A DNA stretch of 64,000 bases from Setophaga petechia (Eukaryota; Chordata; Aves; Passeriformes; Parulidae), in NCBI GenBank assembly GCA_024362935.1, contig JANCRA010000007.1:23705503-23769502 (forward strand). Direction: 5' to 3'. Position 1 is the stretch's first letter, and each line of letters starts with the position of its first letter. The notes beneath the pieces are model-generated. The model did no database searches, was not told where the DNA came from, and saw nothing but the letters and a program-made list of their open reading frames with translations. Positions 59,805 through 64,000 of this stretch are shown one piece after another. The translations under genes were made by a program, and so were the position numbers.

Positions 59805-60307
59805 GCCGGGACGGGATGACCATCTTCGGGCAGCGGCAAACGCCGAAGAAGCGTCGGAAGTCGCGGACGGCCTTCACCAACCACCAGATCTACGAGCTGG
59901 AGAAGCGGTTCCTCTACCAAAAATATCTGTCGCCGGCGGACCGGGACCAGATCGCCCAGCAGCTGGGGCTCACCAACGCCCAGGTCATCACCTGGTTCCA
60001 GAACCGCCGCGCCAAGCTCAAGAGAGACCTGGAGGAGATGAAGGCCGACGTGGAATCGGCCAAAAAGCTGGGCCCCAACCCCGCCGTGGACATCGTGGCC
60101 TTGGCCGAGCTGGAGCCCAGCGCCGAGGGACGGGGCAAGGCGCGGCCCGGGTCGCCGCCGCCGCCCCCCGCCGCCGCCCGGGAGCCCGGCGCTCCGCCGC
60201 CGCCCCGCCCCGCCTCGCCCCCCACGGAGCGGCCCCGCAGCCGCCGGGACAGCGAGGAGGAGGAGGAAGAGGAGGAGGAGGACGTGGAGATCGACGTGGA
60301 TGACTGA
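59805..60307 (+). CDS. LBX1: LBX1 coding exon 2 (homeodomain and C-terminus, residues 109-275)
   Basis: This exon completes LBX1. The acceptor GCAG|GC at 59801-59806 joins to exon 1 to give Gly109 and then RDGMTIFGQRQTPKKRR. The homeodomain covers residues 125-184. It has F132 (position 8), L140 (16), F144 (20), W172 (48), F173 (49), Q174 (50), N175 (51) and R177 (53), so it is an intact DNA-binding fold of the Antp/Q50 type. T171 at homeodomain position 47 is shared with the TLX/LBX branch. After the homeodomain, a conserved segment (DLEEMKADVESAKKLGP, then DIVALAELE) leads into a low-complexity tail. Residues 225-252 are proline-rich, residues 259-267 are nine glutamates, and the protein ends EIDVDD at a TGA. 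Total length is 275 residues, against about 281 in human; the difference lies in the C-terminal linker. There is no frameshift or missing key residue, and no other complete gene lies within the window. Confidence 0.96.
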
Positions 60308-60695
60308 GGGGCGGCCGGCGTCCCCCCCCATGTCCCTCCCCCCCATCCCGAGAGCTCCAAACCGGCACCCTCGGCCCCCATCCCGGCCCGGGCAGCGCGG
60401 CGGGGCGGCTGCTCCCCTCGGTCGGAGCAATAAGCAATAGAACCCCACCACAGACACACACCCCCCGATTAATTTAGGGTAGAGTCGATATCCCTCCGCC
60501 TGCCACATCTTCGGAACGGTGCAATTACGGACGGCTTCTGTATAAATATTTAAACTTATATATTGGAATTTTTTTCCTTCCCCCTTGTTTTTGAGGTTTT
60601 GATTATTATTTTTTCTAATAGCTATCAGTGATGATTATTTTATCTATAAGGGAGACGCGTAACCTTGGAATAAACCTGGCTTCCAGCAGATGTTT
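60308..60695 (+). other. LBX1: LBX1 3' UTR with proximal poly(A) signal
   Basis: The sequence after the TGA is C-rich to about 60460, then changes sharply to AT-rich. A canonical AATAAA at 60669-60674, 362 bp after the stop, is the first strong poly(A) signal and would give a short 3' UTR. Cleavage is expected about 10-30 bp later. The 60530-60570 stretch (TATAAATATTTAAACTTATA) looks like a conserved AU-rich 3' UTR segment. The exact end is inferred. Confidence 0.7.
60669..60674 (+). terminator. AATAAA polyadenylation signal (LBX1 proximal)
   Basis: Exact AATAAA hexamer in the GGAATAAACC context, the first one after the LBX1 stop codon. Confidence 0.65.
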
Positions 60696-61345
60696 GGGAA
60701 AGCAGTTGTTTTCAAAGACTTCCGAAACGAACCACTTTAGAGAAGATTTAAGTTAGGCTTAAAACAGCAACAGCAAAAAATTAGCCGCTTTCCTTTCCCT
60801 GCATGTTTCAGATGTGCACGAACTAATTTTTTTCCCTTTAAAAATATTTTTTTCTTTCGCAATCTTGGGAACTTGGGGCTGGGTGATAATGCAAGTTGAA
60901 AAATATATACTTTCTTTTTTTCCTAGAGCATAGAGATTTGTCTCCAATGCAATTTCTGCCTCATTTTAACAATTAAAAGCTATTTTTACCATTTTCTGCT
61001 ATTGTTGTGCTTTTATTAAAAAGCTGCCTTTCGTATTTTTGATATGAAGGTGGTAACAAAAAAAAAGGAAAAATAAAAAAATTCTAGAATTATTTTTTAC
61101 TCTTTTTAGAATTTTTTGCATGCTATGGAAATAAAAAGTACAAATCCCCAAATCAATACATTTAAATATTACACTATAAATTTAAAAAAAATGTACAGAT
61201 TTAAGACCTGGTTTTGTTTGAATTGTACAAATTTTAAAAGGCCTGCTATTTAAGTTCCGATAGGGACAATGTCGCTTTATTTACTGTCTCTTAGAATTGT
61301 ACAGATAGCTCTTTTTTTCCGATACAATAAAATCCTTACCATTTT
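60696..61345 (+). other. AT-rich region after LBX1 with alternative poly(A) signals
   Basis: Very AT-rich non-coding sequence. Further AATAAA hexamers lie at 61072-61077, 61130-61135 and 61326-61331. These could serve a longer LBX1 3' UTR, but nothing in the sequence shows that transcription extends this far. No ORF here resembles a protein. Confidence 0.45.
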
Positions 61346-62040
61346 AATATACTTTTTAACGTACTTCATTTGTGACCGAAAAAACACCCCGCTGGTCCGA
61401 GGCTACACCGGACTTTTCCCCCGCAGGAATCTCCCATCCCGTTTGCTTTTAAAGTTACTCTGAGAGCAGTACCTGCGAGAAAAATGACGGGAAAGGGGCA
61501 CACGAGCCAGACCAATATTATTATTTAGGGTTTTTTTCTAAGTCTAATGCCAGGCAGAGTTTAGCAGGGGAAGAACGCGGAGCATCGCTAAGGCCGGAGG
61601 TGCAGGCAGCGCTTCTCGGGCGCGGGGGATGCGCGGCGGCGGCGGGAGCGCGGAGGGGCGAGCGGAACCACCGGGACCCCGGGGCTCTCCCGCTGTCAGC
61701 AGGGCATTTCCAGCCTGAAATTGCAGGGGAAAAAGAAGGGCAGGGAAAAAAAATAATTGAAAGAAAAAACAAATCCGAGCGGCAGCAAGGAGTTATCAGC
61801 GATTTGGACAAAAGGAACGGGGTGTGCTGCGGGGGGAGCTGCCCTCCGCCCGGCTGGCCAGGCCTCCCGCGTCTGGGCAAAAGCTGTCACGGGGACACAA
61901 GGATGGAAAATGTTTCGTTTCCTCCCTTTAGTTCTTTTTCTTTTAATTTCCTCCCTCTTTTTTTTTTTTTTTTGGGGGGGGGGAGGGTGTCCTTTTTCCA
62001 TTTCTTTTTTCTTTATTTTTTTTTCCCCAGCCAAAATTAA
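61346..62040. other. Downstream non-coding, CpG patch and T/G homopolymer junction
   Basis: A CpG-rich patch spans about 61590-61880. At 61958-61983, T16 is followed directly by G10. No gene recognised. Confidence 0.65.
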
Positions 62041-62480
62041 AGCTCTGGTGAATGTGTTCTCTCTTGGCAGCGTGACTTGCCTTTGGAGTCCAGCAACGTG
62101 TGTTTCTCCCTATTCTTTGTAAAATTTATGTGAGAAAGGCAAATCTGGTGTACAGTGGTGGAGTCGGCAGAGAAGTGTCCAGATAAGACGGGGTTGGTTT
62201 GTGGGTTGGATTTTTTTTTTTTTTTTTTGGTCCAGTTTCTCCGAGGCTAAATAAATCTTTCTCCTCTTTGAGAATGGATGGGGTTGTAATTTTTAGCGTA
62301 AAGCATGAAAACTGGGGACAAATGAGCCCTCTTCTCTGAAGTGACAAGCGACAATGGAGCATATACAGCCTCCTGCGGTTCGCCATGCTGAAACAAGCGT
62401 GCCCCTCCGCAGCAGAGAGAAGGCGAGCGCTTGGAGACCATATGGTTTTTGAATTTTCTTCACAATTTCCAGACAATTTG
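62041..62480. promoter_or_regulatory. Candidate conserved element downstream of LBX1
   Basis: Two unique-texture blocks (62041-62200 and 62265-62470) are separated by an 18-base T run (62211-62228). The second contains GTTGTAATTTTTAGCGTAAA and AAGTGACAAGCGACAATGG. They lie 1.7-2.2 kb past the LBX1 stop. Confidence 0.4.
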
Positions 62481-63179
62481 ATGGATTAGGTTAACCCTCC
62501 CTTCCACTGTTTAACTCCACAACAATGGGAGCAGAGCTGTTCTCCCTTCGTCGGGGCATCTGTGCGCTTCTATTCTTTTTTCTTTCTCTCTTGGTATTTG
62601 GAACAAGCCTATGAATTACAATGAAATTCACTTTTCTTTAGTATTATTTGGAAGAGCACTTGTTTTCCGCCACCTCCCGCCCCCACTTCGCCATCCCCTT
62701 TTTTTTCCTTTCTCTTTTTATTCTTTTTTTTTTTTTTTAACCTTCCAATGATAGCTTTGACTTCTGTCCAGATCACTCGGAAAGCCTTCAATCTTGTCCT
62801 TAAGTGTTTTTATGCTAAACAGGGAAATCGTAAATGCTGAGAAACTGTGACATTTATGTGAGGATCTAGTTAAAGGGCTTTATTTGTTTTCTTTATCTGT
62901 TTTTTTTCCCCATTCCCTCTCCTGTTCCCCCTCCTCTCCTGTCCCCTCCCTCCCCCCAGTCTTTTATTCTTTTGTCTTGGAATGGATTTAATGAGGCTGC
63001 AAACAGTACAATTCACTATAACCAAGAAATAAAAAAAAAAAAAAAGAAAGTGGCTGGGTGTATGGAAAAAAGGCTGGGAGTTAATTTGGGTTTCTGATCT
63101 ATTGACTTCTGAGTGCAAAGAGAAGAGATGCCAGGCTGCCTTGCACCCGCAGAAGTTTACCACACGTGGCTGGGGCGGG
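62481..63179. other. Downstream non-coding with T- and A-runs
   Basis: Homopolymer tracts include T15 at 62724-62738 and A15 at 63031-63045, plus CT-rich sequence. A small even-textured patch spans 62750-62885. No gene recognised. Confidence 0.6.
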
Positions 63180-63440
63180 TTAGTAAATAAAGCCTCCTCC
63201 TGAAGATTTGTAGCCTATTAATTTGGCTAGCCCCCTATTTCTAGATAACTGGGATTTTGGCTGTTTAATCTGCGTTTTGACAAACAAAAGATTTTTTTTT
63301 TCAACTTCAAAATGAAGCTCTGGTTTGTGCCCGTCGTTTGTCATCCAGTTTGAAATGCGCCGTTCCCTAGGATCACCTCCAAGAGTAGATCTATTGTTCA
63401 GTGTTCGCACTCCCTCGAATTTGAGATACAATACGGGGTT
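63180..63440. promoter_or_regulatory. Candidate conserved element about 2.9 kb downstream of LBX1
   Basis: Unique sequence with scattered CpGs and motif-like content: CCTATTAATTTGGC, TGTTTAATCTGCG, CATCCAGTTTGAAATGCGCC and GTAGATCTATTGTTCAG. Edges are abrupt against low-complexity T-rich flanks. Conservation is inferred. Confidence 0.42.
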
Positions 63441-64000
63441 TTAATTGTTTGTTTGTTTGTTTTCCTTTTCAGTGGTATGTTTGTTTGGGTTTTTTTTCCT
63501 TGTTTCTGTTCTTTTTTTCCGGGGACGGGGGTGGCTGGATGGATGTGGGAGTGGGACTGCTGTTTGCCGGGTGGTTTGGGTTTTTTTTTTCCCGCAGCAG
63601 CAATAGGGACGCGGTGACAGCGCTGAATCGTGCCCTCTGGGCTGACCCAGCCGCACCTCTTCCGGCCCACTCGGAGGGCTGCTGCCATGGACGCGGCATG
63701 GAACCCCTCCTGCCCGGCCCAGACTCTCAGATTTACCCCAAATTAGGGATCTTCGGATCTGCCTCGCCGAGCCACGGGTCGCCAGCCGCTCCCGTCCGTG
63801 TCCAGTGCTATCCCGGAGAAGGAGGGCGCTGGGCCGAGCCCCCCTGCTGGAACTTCCTGGCCGGGGACACCTGGGACAGCAGTCCCCTTGTCTGGCCTTC
63901 AACCTGCCCGCAGTATCTCCTGCACGAATTCACAGAGGGGGCACAGTCCGTCCCGTGTCCGCTCCCGGCAAACCCGCAGCGTCGGAGCTCCTCGCCCCCA
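63441..64000. other. T-rich spacer and CpG-rich right end
   Basis: GT/T-rich low-complexity DNA to about 63595, then CpG-rich DNA to the window end. An ATG at 63687 opens only a short frame ending at TAG. No exon recognised. Confidence 0.55.

Larger units (their letters stand above)
58890..60465. other. CpG island covering the LBX1 5' end, intron and both coding exons
   Basis: CpG dinucleotides are dense from just before the ATG to about 160 bp past the stop, after which the sequence becomes AT-rich. The whole LBX1 coding body lies within it, as is common for short developmental homeobox genes. Confidence 0.85.

Noticed and set aside
59510..60508. 332-codon open frame antisense to LBX1
   Set aside because: It is the stop-poor complement of a very GC-rich homeobox exon. 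Its residues are low-complexity R/G/L runs with no domain, and the sense strand explains the constraint.
63687..63746. Short ATG-initiated frame near the right end
   Set aside because: It ends at TAG after about 20 codons and resembles no known exon.
1..64000. CRISPR arrays, tRNA/rRNA genes, bacterial operons, endogenous viruses
   Set aside because: I saw no regularly spaced direct repeats, no tRNA-like cloverleaf segments, no LTR pairs and no retroviral or bacterial coding sequence.

Overview
This is vertebrate nuclear DNA, almost certainly from a bird. It has long intergenic stretches, one short-intron homeobox gene in a CpG-rich setting, very few interspersed repeats, and two LINE fragments recognisable by their 3' ends as the CR1 family that dominates avian genomes. 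A neoavian or passerine source is plausible, but the window alone does not settle it. The only protein-coding gene I can support is LBX1 (ladybird homeobox 1), on the + strand in two coding exons (59174-59498 and 59805-60307). It encodes a complete 275-residue protein with an N-terminal engrailed-type repressor motif, a full homeodomain and an acidic C-terminal tail. || Layout. 1-52360 is non-coding and mostly CpG-poor. It contains one old CR1 copy (5640-6022), one younger CR1 3' end (37231-37517), a few microsatellites and minisatellites, and a scatter of compact blocks that look like conserved non-coding elements. Those blocks have non-repetitive composition, clustered homeodomain, MEF2, POU, PBX-MEIS or forkhead-type sites, or retained CpGs. 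The clearest are near 0.87-1.02, 7.1-7.33, 9.9-10.15, 13.95-14.25, 18.98-19.25, 28.62-28.82, 30.95-31.17, 36.68-36.91, 44.2-44.67, 48.78-49.42 and 52.37-52.70 kb. 52.8-58.1 kb is a broad CpG-rich domain without a recognisable gene. 58.3-59.17 kb is the LBX1 proximal promoter and 5' region. 60.31-61.35 kb holds the 3' UTR and several poly(A) signals. 61.35-64 kb is downstream non-coding DNA with candidate conserved blocks and long T runs. || Interpretation. The layout fits a genomic regulatory block around a developmental transcription factor. LBX1 acts in migrating limb and tongue muscle precursors and in dorsal spinal-cord interneurons, and its flanks carry many candidate enhancers. In mammals the order is TLX1 - LBX1 - BTRC with the LBX1 5' side facing BTRC, so the 59 kb upstream here probably lies on the BTRC side and the right end on the TLX1 side (inference; neither neighbour is visible). 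|| I found no evidence for a novel multi-gene system, CRISPR array, viral insertion or other exotic element. The most useful leads are the broad upstream CpG domain, the orphan CpG clusters, the paired homeodomain sites just 5' of LBX1, and the candidate distal enhancers. Conservation claims are by eye and need an alignment.
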